Origin: Solirubrobacterales bacterium | Lineage (GTDB): Bacteria > Actinomycetota > Thermoleophilia > Solirubrobacterales > 70-9 | Reading direction: 5' to 3' | Length of the DNA: 35,412 bases | Assembly (NCBI GenBank): GCA_023958085.1 | Contig: JAMLGI010000017.1 | Span: 1 to 35,412, forward strand | Shown: in pieces, positions 1-8,763 of the stretch | Numbering within the stretch: position 1 is the stretch's first letter | Layout of the letters: every line of letters starts with the position of its first letter | Notes under the pieces: generated by a model | What the model was told of the DNA's origin: nothing | Database searches by the model: none | Seen by the model: the letters and a program-made list of their open reading frames with translations, nothing else | Position numbers and translations under genes: made by a program

Positions 1-49
1 CGGGGGGCGGGCGGTCCGCAGGAACCACCAGAGCGGCGTCTGCGGCGTC

Positions 50-109
50 ACCGGAAGGAAACGACCAGCTCAGGTACGTGGGTACGATCGCGGGCCGTTT
101 CCTTCCGGT
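50..109. repeat. Inverted repeat with 14-bp perfect arms
   Basis: ACCGGAAGGAAACG (50-63) is repeated as its exact reverse complement at 96-109. The 32-nt interior holds a small GTAC-GTGG-GTAC hairpin. There is no U-tract, so a classical intrinsic terminator is not obvious. It may still mark the 3' end of a gene lying left of the window. Confidence 0.7.
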
Positions 110-156
110 TCCTTGCATCCATCCCCTCTGGACGGTCCCGGAGCAGCACCCGCCGC

Positions 157-330
157 GACCGGCAGGGCTGCCGATCCGGGCCCGGTTTGGTCCCTGACCG
201 GCAGGGCTGCCGATCCGGGCGGCACTTGTGGCAGTCACGTCGCGATCGGCAGTGTTGCTCCGGAGCTGATCGGCAGGGCTGGCGATCCGGGTCCGGTTTG
301 GTCTCTGGTTGGCAGGGCTGCCGGTCGGGA
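157..330. repeat. Five imperfect 24-bp repeats, each built on a short palindrome
   Basis: Units begin near 157, 196, 244, 268 and 307. The best units contain CGGCAGGGCTGCCG, a 6-2-6 palindrome, usually followed by ATCCGGG. Two units are also followed by a shared CCGGTTTGGTC segment. Unit spacings are 39, 48, 24 and 39 bp, all multiples of three. Frame 1 is open from the window edge to 417 and would read a repeated DRQGCRSG peptide. The minus strand is also open, with a repeated PDRQPCRS. Neither frame has a good start or a recognisable domain, so I treat 1-512 as repeat-bearing non-genic DNA. Confidence 0.65.
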
Positions 331-461
331 CGGGGGCTCTGCTCGGCGGTCCTTCCTGGAGGAACCCGGGCGGTTGCGTCTGAGGATCCGACCGGGCTGG
401 ATTCGCCCCCTCCCTGAAGGTTGGGTCCCCCCAAAATGCGGGGTGTTTCCGGAAGCCGAAA

Positions 462-474
462 AAGGAGAATCATG
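462..474 (+). promoter_or_regulatory. Orphan strong Shine-Dalgarno plus ATG, out of frame with the Cys-rich protein
   Basis: AAAGGAGAATC directly precedes ATG 472-474. Translation from there gives a 60-residue frame ending at 654 with poor codon usage that overlaps the better Cys-rich frame. Either the ATG opens a short leader peptide, or the Cys-rich gene has a frameshift near its 5' end, or the match is fortuitous. Confidence 0.4.
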
Positions 475-530
475 CGATTTGCGGATTCCGGGGCGACCGG
501 CTCCGGCGACAGTTGCTTGGATGGCACACA

Positions 531-740
531 GTGTCCAACGGCAAGCCCAGGTCCCCCAGTTGCGAAGACTGCTACTTCCGCCAGAAGATGCTCTGCGCGA
601 TGGATCTCGACGAGCCCTGCAGCAGCTTCCGGGAGAGCAAGCCGGAGGGCCTGATGCCACCCCGACAGCCGGTGCTCCTGCTCCGGCCACCCCGCTGGGC
701 CGACGCGGCAGCCGCCCGCCCGGCGCCGTCCACCGGTTGA
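531..740 (+). CDS. Small Cys-rich hypothetical protein
   Basis: About 69 residues from GTG 531; a TTG at 513 would add six. The N-terminal half carries CEDCYFRQKMLC followed by DEPCSSFR, a C-x2-C-x7-C-x7-C pattern that suggests a small metal-binding or disulfide-bonded fold. The C-terminal part is Pro/Arg-rich. Third codon positions are strongly GC-rich in this frame and less so in the others, which is why I call it coding. Start choice is uncertain because no ribosome site precedes 513 or 531. A strong one (AAAGGAG, 462-468) instead precedes an ATG at 472 in another frame. It is the first gene before an MBL hydrolase. I recognise no named family. Confidence 0.55.
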   Translation: MSNGKPRSPSCEDCYFRQKMLCAMDLDEPCSSFRESKPEGLMPPRQPVLLLRPPRWADAAAARPAPSTG

Positions 741-850
741 ACCAAACCACCCTCGCCTGAAGATTCCGACCCGAAATCGGGGAGATCGCCGCTCAACCTC
801 GCTGCTTGGGGAATACTGTCGGCAGCGATGGACGGCCTCGTACCTGGATC

Positions 851-1642
851 ATGAAGCTAACGGTGTTGGGAAAATCACCGGCCTGGCAGGACGCTGATGG
901 TGCCTGCAGTGGGTATCTGATCGAGGAGGGAGGAGCCACTCTGCTGCTCGACTGTGGCAACGGAGTCTTCGGCAAGCTCCGGCGGTACCACGACTACGTC
1001 GATGTCGACGCGATCGTGATCTCCCACCTCCACGCCGACCACTTCTTTGACCTGGTCCCGTATGCGTTCGCCCTGATCCACGCGCCGCGCCAGCAGCCGG
1101 TACCGGTCGATCGCTGGCCGGGAACCGACAGTCCGGCCCGTCCGAAGCTCTACGGTCCCCCCGGGTCACCGGGTGTCTTCAGGCGGCTGGCCGCACTTTG
1201 GGGCCTTGAGTCGCTGGTCGATGACGCTTTCGACATCCATGAGTACGGGCCCGGGTCGCTGGTCTTGGTGAACGGGATCGAGATCGCCTTTCGCGAGGTC
1301 CCGCACTACATCCAGACGCACGCGGTCGGTCTCACCGGGCCGGACGGGCAGCGGATCACCTACGGTGCCGACTGCTCACCGAACCAGAACCTGATCGATT
1401 TCGCGAGTGAAACCGATCTCCTGGTGGCCGAGGCGACCCTTCCGCGTCCCGAACGCACCGGGGTGAGGGGACATCTGACACCCGCCGAAGCCGGAGAACA
1501 CGCGGAAGCCGCCGGGGCGAAGGGGCTGCTCCTCACCCACTTCTCGGACGAGCTGGACGCGGAGTGGGTGGCCGGCCAGGCGAAGCAGCAGTTTTCCGGC
1601 CCGTCCAGGTTGGCGGCCGAGGGACTCGAGCTGACGATCTGA
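851..1642 (+). CDS. MBL-fold metallo-hydrolase, RNase Z-like
   Basis: 263 residues. The metal-binding signature SHLHADH lies at residues 58-64. Further ligands appear as the Asp of GADCSP, the His of GHLTPAEAG and the His of LLTHF near the C-terminus. The overall layout matches the RNase Z/ElaC-like branch of metallo-beta-lactamase-fold enzymes, which cleave phosphodiester or related bonds with two metal ions. It is shorter than typical tRNase Z, and I see no clear flexible arm for tRNA binding, so the substrate is unknown. ATG 851 is chosen because the beta-strand MKLTVLG begins there; a TTG at 806 would add 15 unlikely residues. It lies 81 bp before hsp20 in the same direction. Confidence 0.85.
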   Translation: MKLTVLGKSPAWQDADGACSGYLIEEGGATLLLDCGNGVFGKLRRYHDYVDVDAIVISHLHADHFFDLVPYAFALIHAPRQQPVPVDRWPGTDSPARPKLYGPPGSPGVFRRLAALWGLESLVDDAFDIHEYGPGSLVLVNGIEIAFREVPHYIQTHAVGLTGPDGQRITYGADCSPNQNLIDFASETDLLVAEATLPRPERTGVRGHLTPAEAGEHAEAAGAKGLLLTHFSDELDAEWVAGQAKQQFSGPSRLAAEGLELTI

Positions 1643-1709
1643 AGCCACGGATGGGCTGGCTCCAGGGGTCGGTCCCGGGGGTGCTTCGCAGCCCAGTCGG
1701 AATAGGTCC

Positions 1710-1715
1710 TAAGCT
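1710..1715 (+). promoter_or_regulatory. Candidate -10 box of hsp20-lon (TAAGCT)
   Basis: TAAGCT fits the actinobacterial TANNNT -10 pattern and ends 8 nt before ATG 1724. No Shine-Dalgarno sequence lies between, so a leaderless or nearly leaderless transcript is predicted. I saw no HAIR or CIRCE operator in the 81-bp gap. Confidence 0.45.
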
Positions 1716-1723
1716 AACAGGCG

Positions 1724-2185
1724 ATGACTGAACGCGACCTGTTTTCGAACTTCGCCCGGATGCGCCGGGAGATGGATGAGCTGCTCGGGGGAACCTGGGC
1801 GCGCACCGCATACATCAGTCGCCGGGCGGGCGGCTTTTCCCCGAACGTCGACGTCTACTACGCCGGTGATCCGCAACGCGCAGTAGTCAAGTGCGACCTG
1901 GCCGGGATAGACCTGTCCACGGTCGGGATCGAGGTGAGCGGACGACAGCTGACCATCATCGGCGAACGGCCGGTTCAGGAGACCGAGGGCCGGGTGTACC
2001 AGCAGGTCGAGATCCCCACCGGACCGTTCCGGCATGTGGTCGAGCTCCAGGTCGACGTCGATTCCGAGCGGGCGTCCGCCGACTTCGACGACGGCATGCT
2101 CCGGATCGAACTGCCGCTGAGGAACGACTCGGAGATCAGCCGCCGGGTTCCGGTCGATCGGGTCCGCAAGGAGCGTGATCGGTGA
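1724..2185 (+). CDS. Small heat-shock protein, Hsp20/alpha-crystallin family
   Basis: 153 residues. An N-terminal region (MTERDLFSNFARMRREMDELLGG) precedes an alpha-crystallin domain from about residue 42. The domain includes the typical 'PNVDVYYAGD', 'VKCDLAGI', 'IIGERP' and 'DGMLRIELPLR' strands. Such proteins are ATP-independent holdases that keep unfolding clients soluble in the cytoplasm. The C-terminal IXI motif is not obvious. The stop overlaps the lon start by 4 bp (GTGA), so both are almost certainly cotranscribed and translationally coupled. That pairs a chaperone that sequesters damaged proteins with the protease that removes them. Confidence 0.93.
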   Translation: MTERDLFSNFARMRREMDELLGGTWARTAYISRRAGGFSPNVDVYYAGDPQRAVVKCDLAGIDLSTVGIEVSGRQLTIIGERPVQETEGRVYQQVEIPTGPFRHVVELQVDVDSERASADFDDGMLRIELPLRNDSEISRRVPVDRVRKERDR

Positions 2186-4590
2186 GCGATCCAGACTCGA
2201 ACCAGGTATCGGTGCTGGAGGTGGTTGAGTCCGGCCGGGAGGAGGAGGCGATCCGGGAGAGCGAAGGACTTCCCGACGCGATGCCGGTGCTGCCGCTTCG
2301 GGACACGGTCGCCTACCCGGAAACGATCTCCCCGCTCGGGGTGGGCCAGGAGCGTTCGATCAAGCTGGTCGATGATGTTCTCGGCGCCAACCGGATGCTG
2401 GTCATGGTCGCGTCCCGGGACCCGGAGGACGACACCCCGGGACCTGACCAGCTTCACGAGGTCGGGGTGGTCGGGGTGGTCACCCGGATGCTCAAGGTCC
2501 CGGATGGCACGATCCGGATTCTGGTCGAGGGTGGGCAGCGGGTTCGGCTCGGCCCCTACATCGCCGAGAAGCCGTATCTGGTAGCCCGGATTACCGCGAT
2601 GCCGGACCTGCTGGAACCCTCTCCGGAGATGGAGGCGCTCACCCGCAACGTCCAGCGGACCTTCTCCGAGATCATCGAGCAGATCCCGTACCTGCCGGAA
2701 GAACTCCAGATGGCGGTTGCCAACGTGGATGAACCCTCGGCTCTCACCCACCTGATCGCCGGGGCGCTGCGAATCCCCACCGAGGAGAAGCAGACCCTTC
2801 TGGAAGAGGTGGATGTAGCCAAGCGGCTGCGGACGCTGTCCGGAATACTCGCCCGCGAGCTGGAGGTGATCCAGCTCGGCAGCCAGATCCAGTCGGAGGT
2901 CCAGTCCTCGATCGACAAGGGCCAGCGGGAGTTCTTCCTGCGCGAGCAGCTCAAGGCGATCCAGGCGGAACTCGGCGAGGAGGACGAGCAGCAGGCCGAG
3001 ATCAACGAACTGCGCGACCGGATCGAGGAGGCGGGTCTCCCGGAAGAGGCGCGCAAGGCAGCCGACCGGGAACTTTCCCGGCTGGAGAAACTGCCCCCCG
3101 CGGCGGCTGAGCACGGGGTGATCCGAACCTATCTCGAGTGGCTGGTTGAACTGCCGTGGTCGAAGAAGACGGAAGACAACCTCGACATCGAACACGCTCG
3201 CGAGGTCCTCGACACCGACCACTACGACCTGGAGAAAATCAAGGACCGGATCCTCGAGTACCTGGCGGTCCGCAAACTGAACCCGGATTCGCCCGGGCCG
3301 ATTCTCTGCTTCGCCGGGCCTCCCGGGGTCGGCAAGACCTCGCTCGGCAAGTCGATCGCCCGGGCGCTCGGCCGCGAGTTCGAACGGATCTCGGTCGGCG
3401 GGGTGCGCGACGAGGCAGAGATCCGGGGTCACCGCCGCACCTACATCGGCGCGATGCCGGGCACGATCGTTCGCGCCCTGCGGGACGCCGGGTCGCGCAA
3501 CCCGGTGTTCATGATCGACGAGATCGACAAGATGGGCGCGGACTTCCGCGGCGACCCTTCCTCGGCGATGCTCGAGGTACTCGACCCGGCTCAGAACGAC
3601 TCCTTCCGTGATCACTACCTGGACGTTCCGTTCGACCTTTCCGACGTGATGTTCATCGCCACCGCCAACGTGCTGGACACGATCCCGGGGCCGCTGCGGG
3701 ACCGGATGGAGGTGATCAATCTGGCCGGCTACACGGTCGACGAGAAGCTCCACATCGCCCGCCGCTATCTGGTCCCCCGGCAGATCAAGGCGAACGGCCT
3801 GTCCGGGTCCCGAATCGCCTTCTCGGATCCCGCCCTGACCGCGATCATCGAGGAGTACACACGGGAGGCCGGAGTGCGAAATCTGGAACGGGAGATCGGC
3901 ACCGTCTGCCGCAAGATCGCCCGGACCGTGGCGGAAGGCAACGGGTCGGGCCGGAAGGTCACGGTCTCGGGCAAGAAGGCGAGGGAGCTGCTCGGGCGCC
4001 GACGGGTCTTCTCCGAGACCCGGCGCAGAACCCGGGTCCCCGGGGTTTCAACCGGGCTGGCCTGGACCCCGACCGGCGGCGACGTCCTTTTCATCGAGGC
4101 GACCGCCATGCCCGGCACCGGCAAGCTGGCGATCACCGGGCAGCTCGGTGACGTGATGAAGGAGTCGGCCCAGGCCGCGCTTTCCTACGTCCGGGCCAAC
4201 GCCGCCCGACTGGCCGGGGAACTCGAGGACGACTGGTTTGCCACCCATGACATCCACATCCACGTTCCCGCCGGGGCCGTACCGAAGGACGGTCCGTCGG
4301 CCGGCGTGGCGATGACCGTGGCGCTGGTGTCGCTCATCACCGGCCGTCCGGTCAGAAACGATGTCGCGATGACCGGCGAGGTGACGCTGACCGGCCAGGT
4401 GCTGCCGATCGGCGGAGTCAAGGAGAAATCGCTGGCCGCCCAGGCGGCCCGGATCGGGCTGGTTATCCTGCCTTCCCGCAACGAAGGTGACGTGGCCGAG
4501 ATCCCCGGGCATGAGCGGGAAGGAATCGAGTTCACCTATGCCGACCGGGTCGAGGATGCGCTCGAGGCGGCGCTTGAGGGATCAGGATAG
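2182..4590 (+). CDS. lon: ATP-dependent protease Lon
   Basis: 802 residues, normal for LonA. Order: N-terminal substrate-binding LON domain starting at MPVLPLRDT (about residue 34), a long coiled-coil helical region (about 200-330), the AAA+ module with Walker A GPPGVGKTS (about 378-386) and Walker B VFMIDEID. The C-terminal protease domain carries catalytic Ser706 in PKDGPSAG and the partner Lys in GGVKEK (747-749). It unfolds and degrades damaged and regulatory proteins in the cytoplasm. GTG 2182 overlaps the hsp20 stop and is preceded by AAGGAG (2168-2173), which fixes the start. An extra acidic N-terminal extension of about 30 residues precedes the LON domain. Confidence 0.98.
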   Translation: MSDPDSNQVSVLEVVESGREEEAIRESEGLPDAMPVLPLRDTVAYPETISPLGVGQERSIKLVDDVLGANRMLVMVASRDPEDDTPGPDQLHEVGVVGVVTRMLKVPDGTIRILVEGGQRVRLGPYIAEKPYLVARITAMPDLLEPSPEMEALTRNVQRTFSEIIEQIPYLPEELQMAVANVDEPSALTHLIAGALRIPTEEKQTLLEEVDVAKRLRTLSGILARELEVIQLGSQIQSEVQSSIDKGQREFFLREQLKAIQAELGEEDEQQAEINELRDRIEEAGLPEEARKAADRELSRLEKLPPAAAEHGVIRTYLEWLVELPWSKKTEDNLDIEHAREVLDTDHYDLEKIKDRILEYLAVRKLNPDSPGPILCFAGPPGVGKTSLGKSIARALGREFERISVGGVRDEAEIRGHRRTYIGAMPGTIVRALRDAGSRNPVFMIDEIDKMGADFRGDPSSAMLEVLDPAQNDSFRDHYLDVPFDLSDVMFIATANVLDTIPGPLRDRMEVINLAGYTVDEKLHIARRYLVPRQIKANGLSGSRIAFSDPALTAIIEEYTREAGVRNLEREIGTVCRKIARTVAEGNGSGRKVTVSGKKARELLGRRRVFSETRRRTRVPGVSTGLAWTPTGGDVLFIEATAMPGTGKLAITGQLGDVMKESAQAALSYVRANAARLAGELEDDWFATHDIHIHVPAGAVPKDGPSAGVAMTVALVSLITGRPVRNDVAMTGEVTLTGQVLPIGGVKEKSLAAQAARIGLVILPSRNEGDVAEIPGHEREGIEFTYADRVEDALEAALEGSG

Positions 4591-4640
4591 TCCCAGCGGG
4601 TATTGTCGAGACACACTGACGAGAGGAGCAGCGAGTAACG

Positions 4641-5090
4641 ATGGGTATTGAGAACGCGAGCAGCAGGGCCGGACAGGCCTACACCAAGGCCCGGGACAAC
4701 GAGTACGTGCGCCGGGTGGTCGAGGACGAGGAGCTTCGCGCAAGCCTGGTCGCAGCTTTTCTCGCCGGTCGCAAGGCCCTCGGCCGGATCTCCAGCAACC
4801 GTGCCTCGGCCGTCGAGTCGGTGACCAGCGACCGCCGGGTGAAGCGCGAACTTCGCACCGCGGCCGAGTCACTGCGCGAAGCGGCAGAACGGATCAAGAC
4901 GCCGCCGAAGAAGCGCCATCCGTTCCGCAATCTGGTGGTTGCCGCGGTGATCACCGGCGGTCTGGTGCTGGTCTTCAGCGAATCGGCCCGGAACTCGGTG
5001 CTTGACGCGATCTTCGGGGCCGAGGAGGAGTTCGTCTACACCTCCCAGACCGGCGCACCGGAGATCAACGGAACGCCCGTAGCAGAGTAG
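4641..5090 (+). CDS. Membrane-anchored hypothetical protein
   Basis: 149 residues. The first ~90 residues are charged and probably helical, rich in Ala/Arg/Glu. A basic stretch (TPPKKRHPFRN) then precedes one hydrophobic segment at about residues 97-113 (LVVAAVITGGLVLVFSE), followed by an acidic tail. By the positive-inside rule the N-terminal part is cytoplasmic and the short tail is outside. A purine-rich ribosome site (GAGAGGAG, about 4619-4626) precedes ATG 4641. It sits between lon and typA. I recognise no family; a structural or stress-related membrane role is only a guess from its neighbours. Confidence 0.75.
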   Translation: MGIENASSRAGQAYTKARDNEYVRRVVEDEELRASLVAAFLAGRKALGRISSNRASAVESVTSDRRVKRELRTAAESLREAAERIKTPPKKRHPFRNLVVAAVITGGLVLVFSESARNSVLDAIFGAEEEFVYTSQTGAPEINGTPVAE

Positions 5091-5120
5091 GGGGCAGCGG
5101 CACGTCAGGCCGCTCCCGGA

Positions 5121-5135
5121 TCAATCATCTAGACT
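5121..5135 (+). promoter_or_regulatory. Candidate typA promoter element TCAATCATCTAG with -10 TAGACT
   Basis: TAGACT (5130-5135) fits TANNNT and lies 12 nt before ATG 5148. The 12-mer TCAATCATCTAG (5121-5132) recurs identically upstream of tatD (20530-20541) and, inverted, at 20373-20384. The shared box may be a regulator site or a conserved extended promoter. Confidence 0.5.
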
Positions 5136-5147
5136 CCCGCGGCCCTC

Positions 5148-6980
5148 ATGGAGCGCCGGGAAGACATACGCAACATCGCGATCGTGGCCCACGTGGATCA
5201 CGGCAAGACGACGCTGGTCGATGCCATGCTCTGGCAGTCCGGGGCTTTCCGGCAGGGTCAGGACGTGGACGAGCGGGTCATGGACTCGATGGATCTCGAG
5301 CGCGAGAAGGGGATCACCATCCTCGCCAAGAACACCGCGGTTCGGTACGGCGAGGTCAAGCTGAACATCATCGACACGCCGGGGCACGCCGATTTCGGCG
5401 GCGAGGTCGAACGCGGCCTGACCATGGTCGACGGGGTGGTTCTCCTGGTGGACGCCTCCGAGGGGCCCCTGCCCCAGACCCGTTTCGTGCTCGGCAAGGC
5501 ACTGGCCGCCGGGCTGCCGGTGATTCTGGTGGTCAACAAGGTCGACCGTCCCGATGCCCGGATCGGTGAGGTCGTGGATGAGGTCTACGAACTCTTCATG
5601 GACCTCGGGGCCGACGACGAGCAGATCGAGTTCCCGATCGTCTACACCAACGGCAAGGAAGGCTGGGCCAGCCTCACCGAGGGGGTGGAGGGAACCGATC
5701 TGAAACCGTTGCTCGACCTGATGGTGGAGCGGATCCCGCCCCCGACCTTTGAGCCGGATCACCCGCTTCAGGCCTGGGTGACCAACCTCGATGCTTCCCC
5801 ATATCTCGGCCGACTGGCCCTCTGCCGGGTGATGCAGGGGGAGATCCGGTCCGGTCGGCCGGTCGCCTGGTGTCGGGCCGACGGCTCGATCGAGCGGGCG
5901 ACCGTGAATGAACTCTTCGTGACCGAGGCCCTTGAACGGGTGCCGGCCGATTCGGCCGGACCGGGCGAGATCATCGCGGTGGCCGGGATTCCCGAAGTGA
6001 CGATCGGCGAGACCCTGGCCGACGCCGAGGATCCCCGTCCGCTGCCGGTGATCCAGGTGGACGAACCTTCGCTATCCATGGTGGTCGGGGTGAACACCTC
6101 GCCACTGGCCGGCCGGGAGGGCAGCAAGATCACCGCCCGCCAGATCCAGGCCCGGCTCGATCAGGAACTGCTCGGCAACGTGGCGATCCGGGTGCTGCCG
6201 ACGGACCGGCCCGACGCCTGGGAGGTGCAGGGCCGCGGTGAACTCCAGTTGGTCGTTCTGCTGGAGATCATGCGACGGGAGGGTTTCGAGCTGACCGCGG
6301 GTCAGCCCCGGGTTCTGACCCGGGAGATCGACGGGGCCACTCATGAGCCGTACGAACGACTGGTGATTGACGTTCCGGAGGAGTACGTCGGGTCGGTCAC
6401 CCAGCTTCTGGCCGGCCGCAAGGGCCGGATGGAGAACATGGTGCAGCAGTCCGACACCCGGACCCGGCTCGACTACGTGATCCCGGCCCGTGGCCTGGTC
6501 GGATTCCGCACCGAGTTCCTGACCGAGACCCGTGGCACCGGGATCCTCAACCATCTGTTCGAAGGCTGGGAGCCGTGGGCGGGGGAGATAGTCACCCGAT
6601 CCACCGGTTCACTGGTTGCCGATCGGCAGGGCGCCAGCGCCAGCTTCGCCCTCTTCGGCCTGCAGGAACGCGGGGGGTTGTTCATCGCTCCGGGCGAGAA
6701 GGTCTACGAAGGGATGATCGTCGGCGAGCACGCCCGGGCGAACGACCTCGACGTGAACGCGGTCAAGGAGAAGCAACTGACCAACATGCGCTCCTCAACC
6801 TCTGACGTGCTGGTCCGGTTGACCCCGCCGAAACCGCTCACACTTGAGTCGGCGGTCGAGTTCCTCCGCTCCGACGAGTGCGTCGAGATCACCCCGGAAT
6901 CGATCCGGCTGCGCAAGGTGGTGCTTGACAAGAACGACCGCATGAAGGCCGCCCGTGCGGTGAAGAACCTCTCGAGGTAG
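5148..6980 (+). CDS. typA: Ribosome-binding translational GTPase TypA/BipA
   Basis: 610 residues, typical for BipA. The GTPase domain shows G1 AHVDHGKT (residues 14-21), G3 DTPGHADF and G4 NKVDR. The EF-G-like domains follow, including the '[21 protein letters not shown]' region, and then the BipA-specific C-terminal domain with '[22 protein letters not shown]'. The protein binds 70S ribosomes and supports 50S assembly and stress growth. No ribosome site precedes ATG 5148; a -10-like box sits close by, suggesting a very short leader. It is monocistronic, ended by a hairpin at 7038-7067. Confidence 0.98.
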   Translation: MERREDIRNIAIVAHVDHGKTTLVDAMLWQSGAFRQGQDVDERVMDSMDLEREKGITILAKNTAVRYGEVKLNIIDTPGHADFGGEVERGLTMVDGVVLLVDASEGPLPQTRFVLGKALAAGLPVILVVNKVDRPDARIGEVVDEVYELFMDLGADDEQIEFPIVYTNGKEGWASLTEGVEGTDLKPLLDLMVERIPPPTFEPDHPLQAWVTNLDASPYLGRLALCRVMQGEIRSGRPVAWCRADGSIERATVNELFVTEALERVPADSAGPGEIIAVAGIPEVTIGETLADAEDPRPLPVIQVDEPSLSMVVGVNTSPLAGREGSKITARQIQARLDQELLGNVAIRVLPTDRPDAWEVQGRGELQLVVLLEIMRREGFELTAGQPRVLTREIDGATHEPYERLVIDVPEEYVGSVTQLLAGRKGRMENMVQQSDTRTRLDYVIPARGLVGFRTEFLTETRGTGILNHLFEGWEPWAGEIVTRSTGSLVADRQGASASFALFGLQERGGLFIAPGEKVYEGMIVGEHARANDLDVNAVKEKQLTNMRSSTSDVLVRLTPPKPLTLESAVEFLRSDECVEITPESIRLRKVVLDKNDRMKAARAVKNLSR

Positions 6981-7037
6981 CAACGCCTTCCGGACCTGTT
7001 GGCCGGCCGGCCGGATCCGGCCTCTCCGACAAAGAGC

Positions 7038-7067
7038 GGGGCGGCGAGACCTTGATCTCACCGCCCC
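7038..7067 (+). terminator. Hairpin terminator after typA
   Basis: GGGGCGG (7038-7044) pairs with CCGCCCC (7061-7067), and GAGA (7046-7049) with TCTC (7056-7059) continues the stem. A pyrimidine-rich CTCTATG follows instead of a strict U-run. Confidence 0.7.
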
Positions 7068-7179
7068 CTCTATGCCCTACCCCTGCCAGCCCTGCCTAGC
7101 ATCCTTCCCTGGCGTGCTGACTGTCACTAACAACAGATTTCCGGGCTCAGGGTTGCGGTCTTTTCCCCGGGGATCCGAA

Positions 7180-7185
7180 TAGGTT
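7180..7185 (+). promoter_or_regulatory. Candidate -10 box of ltrA (TAGGTT)
   Basis: TAGGTT ends 7 nt before GTG 7193 and no Shine-Dalgarno sequence intervenes, so a leaderless mRNA is predicted. Confidence 0.45.
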
Positions 7186-7192
7186 TATCCGG

Positions 7193-8383
7193 GTGAGCAT
7201 CCGTCGCCCGGAACCCGCTGAATCGAGCGACAGTTCGTTCGGGACCACCACGTTCGAACTGTTCTTCGACCTGGTCTTTGTCTTTGCGGTCACCCAGGTC
7301 TCCCATCTCCTGATTGACGACCTCACCTGGACCGGCGCCCTGCACGCGACGATCGCTTTCCTTGTCGTGTGGTGGGCCTGGCAGTACACGGTCTGGATGA
7401 CCAACGAGCTGGATCCGGATGTGGTCCAGGTCCGCCTGCTGTTGATCCTGCTGATGCTCGGCAGTCTCTTCCTTGCGGTCGCGATCCCGGACGCGTTCGG
7501 GGACCGTGGGCTCCTGTTTGCCGGGGCGTACGTCTTCATCCAGGTGGCCCGGCAGAGCTACCTCACCTTCGTTCCGACGACAGCCGGTTCGACCGAACGC
7601 AAGCGGTCGGCACACATTCTGGCCTGGTTTCTGATCTCGGGACTGTTCTGGATCCTCGGTGCCACGCTTGACGGGGACGCCCGGGTCGCGGTCTGGCTGC
7701 TGGCCCTGGCGGTCGACTTCGGTGCTCCACGGATCGCCTACCGTCTGCCCTTCGTCAGGCCGGTGACCCTCGATGACTGGGCGGTCGGCAGCGGGCACTT
7801 CTCAGAGCGATTTCAGGCGTTCACGATCATCGCGCTGGGGGAGACAGTGGTCCTGACCGGTGCCACGGCCTCGGGTCTCGATCTCACCCCCGGGGTGGTG
7901 TCCGCGATGGTGGCCGCCTTCGTCGGTACGGTCGCCCTCTGGTGGCTCTACTTCAACACCGTCTCGACCGTCTTCGCCGATCTGCTCGAACACGCTGACA
8001 CCCGGACCGCCGTGGCCCGCGACCTGTTCACCTATGGTCACATCCCGATCGTCGCCGGAATCATCCTCTGTGCGGTCGGCAACGATCTGGCTATCCATCA
8101 GGGCGGGGATACCGTCGGGATCGCGCTGACCACCGTGCTGGTCGCCGGGCCGGTGCTCTACCTGCTCGCCTACGTCCCGGCCCGCTGGCAGGTGGACCGG
8201 AGCCTTCCCCGCTGGCGGATCGGCGGCGCGGGGGCCAGTCTGGTGGCCGGCGTGGTTGCCACGATCGTCGGCGCTTCCGTGCTGGCTCTGGGCGTCGCGC
8301 TCACCCTGATTCTGATTGCGGTGGTGGCCGGGGAGTTCCGGCTTCCGCTCACCGTTCTGACCGACCGCCGGTCCCACAACTGA
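7193..8383 (+). CDS. ltrA: LtrA-like low-temperature-requirement membrane protein
   Basis: 396 residues with about ten hydrophobic helices. The hallmark N-terminus 'FELFFDLVFVFAVTQVSHLL' (residues ~21-40) and the later 'RFQAFTIIALGETVVLTGAT' segment identify the LtrA family of polytopic membrane proteins. The family is named after a Listeria gene needed for growth in the cold; its biochemical activity is unknown. GTG 7193 is the first start before the hallmark motif and has a -10-like box 7 nt upstream. It is followed after 20 bp by an ArsR regulator in the same direction. Confidence 0.9.
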   Translation: MSIRRPEPAESSDSSFGTTTFELFFDLVFVFAVTQVSHLLIDDLTWTGALHATIAFLVVWWAWQYTVWMTNELDPDVVQVRLLLILLMLGSLFLAVAIPDAFGDRGLLFAGAYVFIQVARQSYLTFVPTTAGSTERKRSAHILAWFLISGLFWILGATLDGDARVAVWLLALAVDFGAPRIAYRLPFVRPVTLDDWAVGSGHFSERFQAFTIIALGETVVLTGATASGLDLTPGVVSAMVAAFVGTVALWWLYFNTVSTVFADLLEHADTRTAVARDLFTYGHIPIVAGIILCAVGNDLAIHQGGDTVGIALTTVLVAGPVLYLLAYVPARWQVDRSLPRWRIGGAGASLVAGVVATIVGASVLALGVALTLILIAVVAGEFRLPLTVLTDRRSHN

Positions 8384-8390
8384 CGGGTTG

Positions 8391-8396
8391 TAACCT
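8391..8396 (+). promoter_or_regulatory. Candidate -10 box of the arsR-type gene (TAACCT)
   Basis: TAACCT ends 7 nt before GTG 8404 in the 20-bp gap after ltrA. The same spacing occurs at other heads, which favours GTG 8404 over ATG 8410. Confidence 0.4.
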
Positions 8397-8403
8397 TCAG
8401 GGG

Positions 8404-8748
8404 GTGGCGATGCCGACTCCACTCCCGGATGATCTCGCCGAGTTGATCTCGGGCCAGTTTCGCCTGCTGGCCGAGCCGATGAGGCTGCGGCTCCTGGAGC
8501 GGCTCAGGGCCGGGGAGAGAAGCGTCGGGGATCTGGCGGAGGAACTCGGTGCCTCCCAGCAGAACGTCTCCAAGCACCTGCAGACGCTGTTCGGGGCGGG
8601 GGCCGTGGCCCGTCGCAAACAGGGCAACTCGGTTCTCTACCGGATCGAGGACCCCGAGTTGATGGCGATGTGCGACCAGGTCTGTTCCAGCGTCGAGCGC
8701 AGGTTCGGCCGGGTCGCCGAAGTGCTCTCCTCGATCGATCCCGCCTGA
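8404..8748 (+). CDS. ArsR/SmtB-family winged-helix repressor
   Basis: 114 residues. The ArsR fold is clear: 'FRLLAEPMRLRLLERLRAGERSVGDLAEELGASQQNVSKHLQTLFGAGAVARRKQGNSVLYRI', comprising helix-turn-helix and wing. The classical ELCVCDL metal site is absent (RSVGDLAEEL), but a CDQVC pair lies near the C-terminus and could sense metal or redox state. It precedes a DUF2892-MMPL operon whose promoter region contains GATAG-N7-CTATC, a plausible operator. I infer that it represses that operon or itself; the inducer is unknown. Confidence 0.9.
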   Translation: MAMPTPLPDDLAELISGQFRLLAEPMRLRLLERLRAGERSVGDLAEELGASQQNVSKHLQTLFGAGAVARRKQGNSVLYRIEDPELMAMCDQVCSSVERRFGRVAEVLSSIDPA

Positions 8749-8763
8749 CCCCTCCGGGCACCG

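Noticed and set aside
113-760. 215-residue plus-strand frame across the repeat region
   Set aside because: It runs through the palindromic repeats and overlaps the better-supported Cys-rich frame; no domain or ribosome site.
1643-1723. Search for a HAIR or CIRCE heat-shock operator before hsp20
   Set aside because: No CTTGAGT-N7-ACTCAAG or CIRCE-like inverted repeat is present in the gap.
1975-3753. 592-residue minus-strand open frame opposite hsp20 and lon
   Set aside because: It is antisense to two clearly recognised genes and its sequence (Asp/Leu/Arg/His-rich, no domain) is the usual mirror of GC-rich codons.
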